A stretch of DNA of 64,000 nt, taken from Lepraria neglecta (Eukaryota > Ascomycota > Lecanoromycetes > Lecanorales > Stereocaulaceae). The first letter of the stretch is position 1. The number at the start of each line of letters is the position of its first letter. The notes below the pieces were generated by a model. The model made no database searches. It was not told the DNA's origin and was given only the letters and a program-made list of their open reading frames with translations. The position numbers and the translations under genes are program-made. Below are positions 1-12,144 of this stretch, one piece after another. Location: NCBI GenBank assembly GCA_033220425.1, contig CM065648.1, positions 2,542,001 to 2,606,000 of the forward strand, in the 5' to 3' direction.

Positions 1-222
1 ATCTATCACTATTGCAAGTTTCATGCGCGATTATCGTATTACCTCCGATTATCTAGCTCGCTCGTTAAAAGCGATAGTCTTAGACGAGTCTCGATTAAAT
101 TAGAAATAGATTTCTATCTTCTTTACTTATTAAGACTTAGTGTAATAAAATATATATCGAAATTACTTTACCATTAATTATTATAAATTCACAACACATC
201 GGAGTAATGTCGAGCATTCTCC
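1..222. other. AT-rich, gene-free left edge
   Basis: This stretch is rich in TA, TAA and TTA words and has no usable reading frame. The composition resembles RIP-mutated repeat DNA and differs from the balanced composition that begins near 230. It abuts a truncated SDR gene, so it is probably the right end of a degraded repeat that continues outside the window. No terminal repeats can be seen. Confidence 0.45.
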
Positions 223-747
223 GTGCTGTCCGCTATTATCCGATATCAACCGTCCTTCAATACACGGGCGCTAGTTCCTCGCGGCATCAACAACCGCCTC
301 AGCACATGTAAACAATCGGACAATTTCACTGGCGCATTCATGACCGCAACAGCCGTAGCGAAAAGAATGATAGAATACAACTGCTCCGGCTCCATCGTCC
401 TCGTAGCCTCCATGTCCGGCTTCGTGGCTAATAAAGGACTACTCTCTCCTGTGTACAATGCCTCGAAAGCAGCGCTTGTGCAGCTGGGAAGGAATCTGGC
501 GATGGAGTGGGGGAAGAGAGGGATTAGGGTTAATTCGCTTTGTCCTGGGCATATTGTTACGCCGATGGTGAGGGAGAATTTTGAAGAGGATCCGGGGTTG
601 AGGGGGAAGTGGGAGGAGGAGAGTATGCTGGGGAGGCTGGCGAGGCCGGAAGAGTTTAAGGGGGTGGGACTGTTCTTGTGTAGTCCGGCGAGTAGCTATA
701 TGACTGGGTCGGCTATGATTGTTGACGGTGGTCATACTGCTTGGTGA
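223..747 (+). pseudogene. Truncated short-chain dehydrogenase/reductase (SDR), C-terminal part only
   Basis: The open frame encodes the catalytic half of a classical SDR of the sorbose reductase/polyol dehydrogenase type, NAD(P)-dependent enzymes of polyol or ketone reduction. Seen directly: a strand ending in SIVLVASMSG with the catalytic Ser, the catalytic pair in YNASKAA, the following LAMEWGKRGIRVNSLCPG, and the C-terminal segment MTGSAMIVDGGHTAW. Family members are about 250-300 residues and begin with a TGxxxGxG dinucleotide-binding motif and an NNAG motif; both are absent here. The frame opens on GTG at 223 with non-SDR sequence, and the first in-frame ATG is near 340. The missing half coincides with the AT-rich edge, so a repeat insertion or deletion probably removed it. 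Upstream exons lost to the edge are a less likely alternative. Confidence 0.75.
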
Positions 748-1486
748 GGGTGTTGGAGGCACATGCCATGACACGAGCTAGGAGAAATGTGAACATGGCA
801 GGGGTCCGGCGTAGCCAGCGTGACTGGCGAGGAGTTCTGTGGCCCTTGTGTGCACTGATGAGTATTTAGCTGGCCTGGGATATGAATGTATATCTAGTCG
901 CTTTCCCAGAACCGTTGAAGCATTAAAGAGAACTTCCTCGCGAAAAGGCAGGAGATAGGCAGTAGTCCATAGGAGTTGATACTGAAATCTTGATTCCATT
1001 GAAACTGAACTTTGCTTGAGCATAATGTACACAGGGACTGGCCGTAATCCTATCCTGACCGCCGGGAAAAAAGCCTACATTCGAGAATAAAAACATTCTG
1101 CCCGCCAATGCTCCCACCCTAGGGCCCTTCACAAGCATCTTCCCATCACATAAGAAAATCCACCAGAAGAAAGAAAATGTCCGACCGCTATGGAAACCTG
1201 ACCGCCAAGTAGAATGAAAAGGCTTTCTCCCATCTCAGAGCCCTCCACAAACATGGTTCCATAACAACGATAGCCCGCAAGAATGAGATACATTTAATAT
1301 GGAGCCGCTCGCAGGATTGTCATCATCACAGGAGACGATCACTACAACGACGAAAAGTAGCCAACCCTCTCACGAAAATGTTCTGATCACCAAACGTATC
1401 CCACACAAGAAAAGTAGTACTTCTTCTCCAGTATTTATAGAAATAAAGCCAAGCGAGACGTTGCTGACACGACCTTGGCGAGTTGG
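748..1486. other. Intergenic, nothing recognised
   Basis: Only short overlapping frames without protein character are present here. The stretch contains the 3' flanks of the SDR remnant and of the minus-strand gene that ends at 1487. Confidence 0.5.
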
Positions 1487-2793
1487 TCACTTGTACGATG
1501 GGCCATAGCGATCCCCACGACGAGGAGCGTTCGGCTGCTTGCGCTTAGTGTACGACTTCTCGATCCTTGGAAAGACGCGACGTACCGATTGACCAATCGT
1601 GGCAGGATAGCGATGGAACGGGGAGACTGAGCGCTTCTGCCTAGCTTGATCGTTGCGGTACTGGCCGGAAGAGGAAACTGGTGGGCCGCGCTGTGCTGAA
1701 GGTCGATAGGTGTCTGACTGACCCACGTTGGTCTCTGTCGCGCGGCCTCGAAGGATAGGGTCGGTGGTGCGTGGGTTGTGAGCATTTGGTTGGGATCCGA
1801 TACCAGTACTCTCTTGTGGGGCATCGAAGCGACGCTTCTTCCCTCCAGAACCTTCCTCAGCAACCGCTCTAGCTTGCTTGAGCGTCTCTTGCAGGTCTTC
1901 TAGCGTCGAGCTCTCAAAGCCATTGGTGGGCTCTTTGCCGCGCGCTGCGAGCTGCTTGGTGGTGATGTACGCGAGCGTATTTTCAATAGTGTCACGTAAG
2001 AACTTAGCGGCTTTAGTACGGTCGATACTTCTTAGTGGAGCGACACGGAAGTCATTTTTGGCTTGGTGGAACATGCCGAGGAGTCGATTGAGTTTGGGGT
2101 CCTCTTCATTGGGCTCAAGGGCTTGGTCGCCAGTATTGTCGACAATGAAGCCATTTTGCGCTGATCCGAATGGCCCGTGGGGCGAACTCAGGACTTGGGA
2201 ACCGTCGCTACCGTCGGACACGAACAGACCTTCGGTGATGCGGCTGAGATCGGTAGATGCTGGGCGCTTGCTGGATGAACGATGAATGTCGAACTCGATT
2301 TGTGGTGAGACTGATATCTCGCTGGAGGAAGCCCCGAAAGGAGCTGGAAGAGTGCAGCGCGACCCTGCTGCTGCGTGATAGGGATTTATTAGTTACGTCA
2401 TCCTGGGAGACCAAACAGGGAATTGGGTGTACCATCTAGCATGCAGTTCCTCATTTGAATCGTTGTATTCAGGGCCTGAACCCTGTCTGAATCTTCGTTG
2501 AATTTTAGACCTAAGATCTCTTCCACGTAGATTTCGACCGCTGCGACACCATCTTTTTCGTTGCCCATAAGAGCACTGAAAGCTTTCTGCGCCGCTGTGA
2601 TTTCGAAATCAGCGAGATTGAGTGAGCGGCGGTTGATCACAGTGAGATCGTAGGTCAAGCAATTCCAGAACATCCGCTTGAGCTCAGGTGTCTCATATAT
2701 CTTAGCTACTACCGGGTGAAGTACCTCCAATGGACGATAGGTATTGATGTAACCATCTACCTTGGAGTCGCCGGTGGATGATTTTGTAGCCAT
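1487..2793 (-). CDS. Unrecognised two-exon protein, about 414 residues
   Basis: Exon 1 is 2433..2793 and exon 2 is 1487..2370. A 62-bp intron (2371..2432) has donor GTACAC, branch-like ACTAAT and acceptor CACGCAG. Removing it leaves an uninterrupted frame of 415 codons including the stop. The N-terminal 120 residues look globular (helical, with motifs such as LKRMFWNCLTYDL and IYVEEILGL). The rest is hydrophilic and low in complexity, with Ser/Pro/Arg-rich stretches and a strongly basic tail (RRGDRYGPSYK at the end), which suggests a nuclear or RNA-associated protein. I do not recognise the family. The start is the first ATG of exon 1, and the next gene lies more than 2 kb upstream. The clean splice and phase support a real gene. 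Confidence 0.7.
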
Positions 2794-5135
2794 AGTGAGG
2801 TGAGTAGCAGCACAGGTCTAGAGCCGGGGGTATGCTTTGGGGAGTTTGGAGACGCGTCAGATAATCGAAGACAGATATCGCAATGTTGACGAGCACGAGG
2901 AGTGATTCAGAGCAAGTGCGCCGGCAACTGGGGTGCGAAGGTAAAGTCCAAGAAAGAAGGTAGATGTTCGAGGTCTTGTTTTGTAGGAGATTAACGCGAG
3001 ATTTGAGTGGCAACCGAGATGTGTTGTTTATTGCAAGCAGGCAACCTATCATCATCGCGGTGTGATGACACCTAGCGCGGCTAGAGTCGTGCCATTTCTT
3101 GTAGCTCCAAGGTCAACCACGCACTCAAAGCTGTTTGTCTGCATGGACGTTGTTTCTCTTGGACAGATACTATTGTGAACTAAGTCCATACACAGCAGTG
3201 CTTAAGGACCCAGCCAATCTGTGCTGGGCCTCCAGAAGAGCAGAGGTCGGTGCAGGAGGTTTCAAGTCTACGGCGGCAATCCCTGGAGCTAGGAAAGGCA
3301 TCAGTGCTAGAAGGCTGGAGAATCCTCTAACTATGCTATGCGTGCCGTGCATGATATCCCATGTGACAGGCCACTGTCAGAGGTGTTGAGCTGCTCCCGA
3401 TAAAGCAGAGTCACCCTAGTATGATAGCATCAAGGCAAGGACAACAGCTGAGATGAGCAGCATTTAACGACACTTGGCAGCAGGCTGCATAACTGTCAGT
3501 GAAAAACATCATGCTGTGGGGGACTGCTGTAACTCGACAGGATCCAAACATCATCGACCTTTCAACCTTCCTGTCTTCCTTCATGACGGCAAAGCCAAGC
3601 TTCATACTTTTTCAGAATCATGTCAGCAATATTGGGTTTGAAACCCGTAGAAATCGTCGGGGCGATCGAGCAGCACCATCGAGGGCATCATTGGAGAGAA
3701 AAGTCACTGAAGGGTACAAAGGTTGACCGGTACAAGCTACATTGCACGCATGATAAGGGGCGCATTGATATTCTCCGCAGAGACTATGGCATTGGATAAG
3801 CGTGAACGGAGCACCGCAAGAAGCTGGACGAGCAGCCATCATTTGCCATTGGCCTGTACCTTTGGGACGGGCTTTTAAGCTTCACATCTGGATGTTAAAA
3901 GGCCCAATAAAGGAGGAGTGTGGAATTTGGACGTCTGAATAGCCTTGAGGTTTGCTTTCAGACTTGGCAAGCTTGGATCTATTGGGTTAGCCGGTTGCAG
4001 GGAGGCAAGCGCAAACACGTACTGGCCATTGACGACAATTCACACACGTACTCACCAGGACAAGCAAAGTACAGCAACATGCGGAGCAATGGCCAGTGAA
4101 GCTCTGAATCCACTCGGAGACGTGAAGCATTACGAGTGACGTCCCATTCACTGCACAACGGGCGATCAGTACCTGATTGTGCAGCTCCTATTTGCCTCGC
4201 CAGGCTGATCTGAAATCCTACCTTCGTCTACCATCCCATTCGCGCATCCGTTATCCATCAGCTGGAGTTCAAAAGCTTTAGGACAACCGAGAGCTACCCT
4301 GGGTTGCAACATGGAGGCACATGGTCTAGGAATATGGAGGCATTACACAAATGATGATATGGGTTCACTGTGAGCGGATATATATTGTTGGAGGGAAGCT
4401 GGGCAGCACCAGATGCGAATGGCTTCTGGGTGGAGTCAAGGCTTTGCCAGATTGTGAGGCTCTTATTTGTCATGCATTGTTATCCACTAGAGTCACTCTG
4501 ATCTTTGCCTGAGTCGTAAGATTGAGATTCGGGGTGAATTCCCTACTACGTTGCTTAATTTGCATCCTGGAAAGCACTCGAGTGCACTCCTCACTCAAAA
4601 TGCCTCGGAGCAATACTCCTTGCCCCTTAAAGGCAGTGCTCCTTCTTTCTCTTAGAGTTGTTGGACTACCCTTGCCTCATGAAGACCTATGCCACTACGT
4701 TGAAGACATGATACATAATAATTTAACATGCAAGCCTTGAAATAATACATGTGGTGTAGTTGTGGATTGAAAATGCCCTGAAAACAGTCTATACGCGCTA
4801 GAGACACCAATGAGAGAAGCCTTGTGTTGCTCGTGAAGCATTAATACTAGAGAGCATTTGCACGATACCCGTTAAAGAGGGATCATATCGTGCTGGTCTT
4901 GAGTCAAGCGTGGAGGCCAGCTAGCCCTAAGGTCAAAAAACAACTACGGACTACCCATCAATTTCCCGCCTCAACAAGTCACTCCTTCCTCATCTTGCAC
5001 CTCCACACTCTTTTGCAAACTTTTGATCTCCATCATTGCCACGCGCAGTTCCCTTTCTTCACTGTTGTTCTGCCCAATTGGGCCATTACTCGGCATTCTG
5101 CCACGGACCTGCTCTCCCTCGTCATATTAAGGGCC
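2794..5135. other. 2.3-kb gene-poor stretch
   Basis: No frame here has protein-like composition, splice-joined continuation or recognisable motifs on either strand. Composition is balanced, without strong RIP bias. Nothing repeated was noticed. The first few hundred bases must contain the promoter of the minus-strand gene that starts at 2793, and the last part the promoter of the GMC gene. Confidence 0.5.
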
Positions 5136-8100
5136 ATGCTAGCCATACTCACTTCAGCGTTGTTCCCAACTTCATCCCTGGGAGTCCATCTCCATGGGCG
5201 TGACATCAATGAGCCTTTATTAGACTCATACGACCACATTGTCGTCGGCTGTGGCATCAGCGAACTCGTGGTCACAAATCGGCTCTCCGAGATTGCATCA
5301 AGAACGGTCCTCTGCATCGAAGCAGGCGAAGCGTAAGTCTTTGCCACCTCGAAGCTACCATCAAAGCTTACAGTTTCAGTGATCACTATGAGGCAGTCAT
5401 CCAGGACCCGGTCTACGTCGGAGCTGACATTGGTGGTATCTACGACTAGGACCTCGAGACGGTGCCACAGACACAGCTCGATGGGAACACTAGAGCAATG
5501 CCACAAGGCAAAGTACTTGGCGGTGGTAGCATCCTCAATGCTATGTGCTGGAATAGAGGCGGATCTGATGACTTCGACGCCTGGGAAGCTCTTGGAAATC
5601 CTGGCTGGGGCTGGGACGGCATTCTATCATACTTCATGAAGGTAAATGCGTGTCTGCTCAAATTGCAAACATAGCTTACGTTGGCAACAGAGTCAAACAC
5701 ACCCCGGTATATTCTGAAGAGTTTGCAGAAGAACACTCCATCCACTACAACCCTGCTGTCCATGGCACCTCTGGGCCTGTACAAGTCAGCTACCCCAAGT
5801 ATTTCTATCCCCAGTCTAGTAGGTCCCTTCGATTCATTTGACATTGCACTACAGCTAACCGTGCTAGTCAATCTGTTTGCCGGAATGAACCTCCCAGGGT
5901 TGCCGACACAATTCGACCCCAACGATGGAACTTCTGTAGGCCCCGCCTTTGTGCCTACCGACCTCGACCCAACAATCAGACCCGCTCTGATGCACGTCGT
6001 ACCTATTTCGACCCTTACGTGAGCAGGAGCAACTTCCACATCATCACCGGGCAGCATGTAACTCGTATCATGATCGACGGCGTTGGTAGCAACAACGCAG
6101 TTAGTACCCCCAGCAGCCGGAGGCAATACCGATGGCAATGGACCTTCTTCAGGGGACAATAACGGGTTCGGGTTCGGGCCTGCCGGAACCACACCTCCTC
6201 TGCCGGGCAAGAGATCTACTCCTTTCACTCGTAGCCAAGATCCTAGAACTTCCAATCTGAGAATCACCGGAGTCGAGGTATGTGCCGCGCTCCACTAGCT
6301 TTAGATTAACCGACAATGTCCAGTTTGCACCCAACGCCACAGCACCACGTCAAACTGTATATGCAACGAGGGAGGTCATTGTTGCTACTGGTGCTTTACA
6401 CTCTGCTCAGCTCCTCCAGCTCTCTGGCATAGGACCTTCCCCATTGTTAGCTGAATTCGACATTCCTGTGGCTCTCGATCTGCCTGGTGTTGGCAACAAT
6501 CTTCAAGATCACTGTCTTGTGGGCACCTTCTATCCATGTAAGCTATAAATGGATAGAATGTTCGTCCCTATGGTACTAATGATGCTTGCAGATAACAACG
6601 CCAGCTACCCTTCTCCAACAGAGCTAATTACGAATGCTACGTACAATGCAGAGGCTGAGGAAGAATATGGTACTGACAAGACTGGTATGTAACAGCACTG
6701 CAAGTTCAGACTGACCGATCGCTGACTTGCTTAGGTCCCTGGACTGCCGGATCACCAAATGCTCTAGCCTTCAATCCTTTACCACTGATCAGCAACAACT
6801 CAGCAAGCATCCTCGCCAATGTGTCTTGTGGCTGGATTAGATCCAACGATCATCGCAGGCTTCATTGCACAAAAACAATCTCTGGCGGGGAAGATTAGCA
6901 GAGAAAACTGTAGGTGCCTACGAAATAATCAACAACAATGCCAGCAGCCTGACGGTATCTGTCATACATCCGCTACATCCAATCTGCCGATCGGTTCCAG
7001 CCGCCTGCAATTGACCCAAGATGGCTGACCAACCCTGTGGACCGACAAGTGCTAATCGAGGCACTACTGTTCAATCAACAGATCCTGGCGACTCCCCCAA
7101 TGCTCGAACTGCAACCCGCTCAATTCGTACCACCTGTTGATGCCGACGAGGATGCTATCAACCAAGTGATCAACAATGGTATTAGGACTGAATTCCATCT
7201 AAACGGAACATTGGCTATGCTGCCGCTCGAACTGGGCGGAGTTGTGGACTCACACCTACGGGTCTGGGGTACGCAGAATCTGCGGGTGGTTGACGCCGGT
7301 ATCTTTCCAGCCATACCAGCCACTCATTTACAGGCAGTGGTGTATGGAGTGGCGGAGAAGGTACGATATCGACTGGTCTTGATTTCAAAGAATTCACGCT
7401 GACGATTTACCAAAGGCAGCCGATATCATCAAGGCTGATAACCTACCAGCGAGCAACCCACCGTCCTCATCAATCTCTTCAACCTCATCCGCAAACCCCA
7501 CCTTACGATCTCTCGCCACAGGTTCTGCGACTCTGTCCGGGAATATCTCCGCAAGGTTGTATCCAAGCGCGTCTGCCAGTGCGACGGCAAGCACTCGTCC
7601 AAGTGTATCAGCTAAGGCAACTACGAGGATCTTCTCGCTTAAATCAGTAGTACTAAGCACCTCTACGTCAGCGCTGGTTTCCACTCAATCAGCAGCTTCG
7701 GAAGCGTCAACGGCTGCCGTCAGCTCTCTCCAGTTGACGCCATCTCCTATTGCAACTAAGGATTCCTTGTCAAAGACACTTGCGGACTCTGCAACGGTGA
7801 TCATTCAAAGCGATGCTGTCAGCTCAACAAGCACATCGACGACTCCAGCCAGTGAGCCGATCTTTCTTTCAGGAGCAACAACTATCTCAAGCTTAGCAGC
7901 GTCAAGCCCATCAGAGACAGTCATAGTCATTACCAAAACACTACCCTCGATTTTACGTGCTTTACTGTCCTCCCTCGGTATCACAAGAAAGTCACAAACA
8001 CTGCCTACATCAAAGGACTTGACGTCGCAAGCAAAAACGCATCCTCATTCACGTGGACCGTCTCCATCTCCAAGCTTGCCGGCACATGAGCAGTTGAGCA

Positions 8101-8312
8101 CATCAGTCGTTAGTGTTCTAAACTCTGCAGGGCTACCGTATCCTGTCGCGACTTCTTTAGTGCCCGTTATCATCGGAGATCCTCCTGAAGCTGGTGCTGG
8201 TGCGTCAGCGTCCCCCCTCAGACGACAGAGATGGAGCAGCAGGAGATGCGTGCAGCCATGGAGGCATTTATCCAATGGCTTTAAAATTCCTTCACATGGG
8301 ATAAGGCGTTGA
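5136..8312 (+). pseudogene. Decayed secreted GMC oxidoreductase with Ser/Thr-rich C-terminal tail
   Basis: GMC enzymes are FAD-dependent alcohol or sugar oxidases. The start at 5136 gives a hydrophobic leader, then the FAD site as YDHIVVGCGISELVV (family GxGxxG, here GCGISE). Further signatures are GKVLGGGSILNAM, GALHSAQLLQLSGIGP, NNLQDHCLVG and, near the C-terminus, FHLNGTLAM and NLRVVDAGIFP. Clean short introns are seen at 5333-5379, 5642-5690, 5819-5867, 6278-6323, 6538-6591, 6685-6734 and 7361-7415. The gene is broken by a TAG at 5447-5449, a one-base frame loss near 5971, a compensating shift near 6110, and several frame changes with apparent loss of sequence between about 6820 and 7030. 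After the GMC domain the frame continues into about 300 residues rich in Ser/Thr/Ala (7416-8312), which is not part of the family core and resembles an O-glycosylated linker or wall anchor. No GPI signal is evident. Confidence 0.85.
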
Positions 8313-8729
8313 GAGCAACCCAGGTGGTGTGGAGTCCCGTTTCATTGTTTCCTTGCTCGATCTCGATGAAAGGTATGGCTGTTGCTAGAGTATTTTGGCT
8401 TTCAGAGAATTGCTTGGGTCATCGTCGCACTATAGACTAGGTTGCTACATCAAGATAGACACGACTGATACCATAATACAAGTTCAATTTGCAAACAGAA
8501 GTACATACTCTACAAAGGTGATCTGTGGAAAACGCCAATCGTGCCAGCTAACCAGTATCTCAATTTGCCACCTGCATCGTAGGGCTGAGCGCAAAGCCCA
8601 ATTTATTGGCGATTAGCCTTCACACTTTCGCATGGGTCAAGCACCTTTGCCTTGTCTTACGAGCAGTAGGACCTACGGACTCCGTTCCCCTACTCGTTGA
8701 AGACAAGGAGATGGGCACCTTCTCCTGCA
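8313..8729. other. Intergenic: GMC 3' flank and radical SAM gene promoter
   Basis: No coding frame is supported in this stretch. No TATA-like or repeated element stood out. Confidence 0.4.
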
Positions 8730-10010
8730 ATGCCTCTACTGGCGAAGCAGCTTCGCCCTCCCTCCCCTCTACGACTCTTCCTCACCAAACGCCCACTCCC
8801 TCAACTCCGACACCTCCACCTCGCCCCACCCTTCCTCCTCGATGACTACACCCCCCGCTACGCACTCCTCTCCTCCACTTCCGCCTCCCAAAAACGCTCA
8901 CAAGCCTACGCCCACCTCCGCAACTGCAACCTCTGCCCCCGCCTCTGCGGCGTGAACCGCTACGAACGCACGGGCGTCTGCTTGATTGGTGCGGAGACGG
9001 CGAAGGTCAATACTATTGCGCCGCATTTTGGGGAGGAGCCGTGTATACAGGGATATAGGGGCAGTGGGAGTGTGTTTTTTAGTGGGTGTAATTTGAGATG
9101 TGTTTTTTGTCAGAATCATGATATCGCTCATCAGAGGAATGGGTTTGATGTTACACCTGAGGAGCTGGTATGTAGCCTCTTTGAGGCGATGACCTTCCAA
9201 TTGACACTTCCTCTTGGGCTGCAATGAGAGGTTGATGTGGCTATTTGCCCATACTTTATGTGTCGTCTTTCGACTCATGTTACTAGGAAGCGAGGCTGAT
9301 GCGAAGTTTTATAGGCAGAGTGGTACGTCAAATTACAGGATGTGGGGGGCGTCCATAATATCAACCTCGTTACTCCCGAGCACGTGGTCCCTCAGGTCGT
9401 GTTGAGTATATTAGCGGCGAGGGAATTGGGGTTGAAGGTGCCGATTGTTTACAATACTTCGGCGTTCGACTCGCTGGAGAGCTTGGAATTACTGGATGGG
9501 CTGGTGGATATCTACCTACCTGATTTCAAGGTGTGGAAAGCTGCGACGTCCAAGAGATTATTGAAGGTGGATGATTATGCTACTGTGGCTATGGAAAGTA
9601 TAAAGAAGATGCACGAGCAGGTGGGTGGTCTCTGTTTTACGGCTGATGGAATTGCGAAGAAGGGTGTCCTTTTACGGCATTTGGTCATGCCGGGAAAGGG
9701 GGATGAGGGTGCAGAGATTATGCGGTGGTTAGGTGACAATGTGTCGAAAGACCTCTTTGTGAATATCATGGAGCAATATCATCCTGATGCTCATGTTGGG
9801 AAGCCCTCGAGATCCGCCAGGGGTTCTTCCGGCTCTGAGCCCTCGGAAGGGGCGTCTGTAATGGAGCCTTCTTCTACGTCTTCAGCAAGGTACAGCGAGA
9901 TCAATCGGCCCGTTACTGATCAAGAGGTGTCAAGTGTTCGCAGAGCTGCTGAAGAGGCTGGGCTCTGGAGATTTGTTGATCCACCCCAACATGAGGGCTT
10001 CAATATCTGA
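8730..10010 (+). CDS. Radical SAM protein of the PflX type (pyruvate formate-lyase activase homologue), 377 residues
   Basis: Exons are 8730..9167 and 9315..10010, with a 147-bp intron (GTATGT..TTATAG). The acceptor at 9314 is the one that keeps AEWYVKLQDVGGVHNINLV in frame. The radical SAM [4Fe-4S] motif is CNLRCVFC at residues 120-127 (CX3CX2C). An earlier Cys cluster, CNLCPRLC at 66-73 with Cys84, is typical of this subgroup and probably binds a second metal. The segments NINLVTPEH and LPDFKVW also match the group. The reaction class is reductive cleavage of S-adenosylmethionine to a 5'-deoxyadenosyl radical; the substrate is unknown. The first 37 residues are rich in Arg, Leu and Pro and free of acidic residues, like a mitochondrial presequence. 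This start is chosen because it is the first ATG in frame. The family is mainly prokaryotic, so transfer into fungi is plausible. Confidence 0.85.
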
Positions 10011-12144
10011 GACTCATTGCAGTCCTGTTGACGAAAAATGCCTTTGGTCTGAAATAGTCCGATCAATGCATACCAAGTATAATATCTTGGAAGCATGGCA
10101 AGGCACGAATGGACTGAGCTTGTCACTGGCATTTTTCGTGGACGAGAGCCGTGAAGCGCGGTCGAAATTTGGCATATAATTCCTAATAAAGATGCACACT
10201 GTTCATGCAAACCTCTCCCAGTCTCCACAGAACATGGTTTCTTTGCTTCGCAGCCCTCCAATTTTTGAGATACTACCCTAGGCACTTGAGTATCTGCTTT
10301 TGTCACTTCGCTCATTGGAGTTCAATATAATTTAATACTCTAATGGGCCTAAAAACCCTACAATTGATTGGCTCACGCTGCTGACTTATCGAATATATTG
10401 CAATATTAATCCTACCTACTATCGCGCCAAGCACATATACGTTGCAATTCACCGCTATGTCTATTACTACCCCCTTTTACTCATCTAAAGCCCAGGAGAA
10501 AGGGTCCGGGAGTGAAGGATTCCTTATCATCCACTTAATTCTGTCACCCTGCATTCTCTTAGCGCCAAGGCTTATAGCTAGGCCAAGATCGTCCCAAAAG
10601 TAACACACTGCGTGCGCGGAAAAGCTTCTCTTGCGAAAATAACAGAGTCATGGCCATGGAACACGACGTTCAATCCGAACCATTCGCAATGTCTAACTCT
10701 TCTGTCTCTTGCGTCTCTAAATTCCTGCATCTTGGAATCTTGATTTCATAGGATGTCCTGTGCAGGAAGAACTTTCAACCTACAGGGTGCATTATTGGCT
10801 TGCAGCCATGCAAAATAAACCGAACATGGGTGCAGCTCCTAACCCCTCATTTCTCCCCAAGCGGTGATCGTTGGGTACGAACAACCTTTGGCTGAAGCGC
10901 ACCGCGCACCGCTCTTCTTTCGTCATTAGGCATAACGCTTTGAATACTACCGACAGAGTGCGACATGCGAGAAGGAAGAAAGGTGCCGCGCGCGGCAAGA
11001 TGATTCGGTAGCAAAGCAAGGCACACACCACCCAAACAGTGACAATCAAACACTTGTGTTACAATTACTTTGTGTCAGCTCTCGGTCCTCGTGGCAGCAG
11101 TTCAGCGGCACAGAAATAAAGCCACCCTTCCCGCCATCTCGAGGTATCGGTGCGGCCCGGGCGTGGGAGGGTCTTCGTTGGAGCGGCTCGCAAGGACGTA
11201 ACCCAACCATGACATCTTTTTCGACTCTGTCTCGAATCAAGGCCGGTCGGGGACGTTGAGGTGCATGACGCATCGACCACCAGCTGCGCATCATTTTCGA
11301 TCCTTTCTTATTAGTATCCTATTTAAGGCGATGATGTGGCAGGGATTCTAGCGATTAGATGCGTCAAGCACACAAGGGCTTCTGCAGCAACCGGCTACTC
11401 CGCACATTGGTGCATCACCGACCAACAGCACTCTTTTCTTGCGAGACCCAAAACTGGCTGAGAACGTCGTCATTGATGGCTTCATAGAACATTGCTTTCG
11501 CTTTCCCCTTTTAGTAGTACTGACGCAAGATAATTTCATGCAGAAAGCTCAAGCCAAAAGTGCCGGTAAGCTCCGTGACTACACAAATGATGAAATACTT
11601 TTGGCAAACACGTGGCTGGCATGCGTCCTAGCATCGACGTTCCCGTCACGCTTGAAAGGGACGGCGTCGGGGGAACATTGGGATCGGCAAATCGAAGGTC
11701 AAAAACCAGTAAATCGGAAATGTTGCCGAGCGATGCGTCTTAGCTGCTTTGGGGGCGAGATCAGCGGTGGGACGGTGCCAGTATTTGCTTCTGCCCATTC
11801 TTTCCATAAACCAACTCCACACCACACAGACTCGAAATTCTATGACGGTAAAGGACAGTCATATTGATTTCGATAATGTTATAACCTCCTTCTTGTATTG
11901 GTCTCCTTGCCGAGATCTAATCTAAAGCCCTCCCCCACATCCTATCTAAGGACGTAACCCTCCGCCATCTCCCACACGATCCACATTCACTCCCTACAAC
12001 GATTTATGATTGAGAACGAGTATGCATTGATGAACTGACGATATACACGAACTTTATGACTCTACACTTCTCGCCACTCTGCGCAATTGTTTCTCAAATC
12101 ATTCACTGCGCCCAATCTATTCTCTACTTGACTGGCTACACCAC
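10011..12144. other. 2.1-kb intergenic stretch, nothing recognised
   Basis: Short frames exist on both strands, but none shows conserved-looking composition, introns or motifs. The frame at 11439-11867 was considered and has no protein-family character. Composition is balanced. The 3' part is the promoter region of the gene at 12145. Confidence 0.45.

Noticed and set aside
439-774. Minus-strand frame of 111 codons over the SDR remnant
   Set aside because: It is the antisense shadow of the SDR frame, with His/Pro/Arg-rich nonsense composition.
11439-11867. 142-codon plus-strand frame in intergenic DNA
   Set aside because: It opens without a reliable start context, has no motif or exon partner, and its composition is not protein-like.
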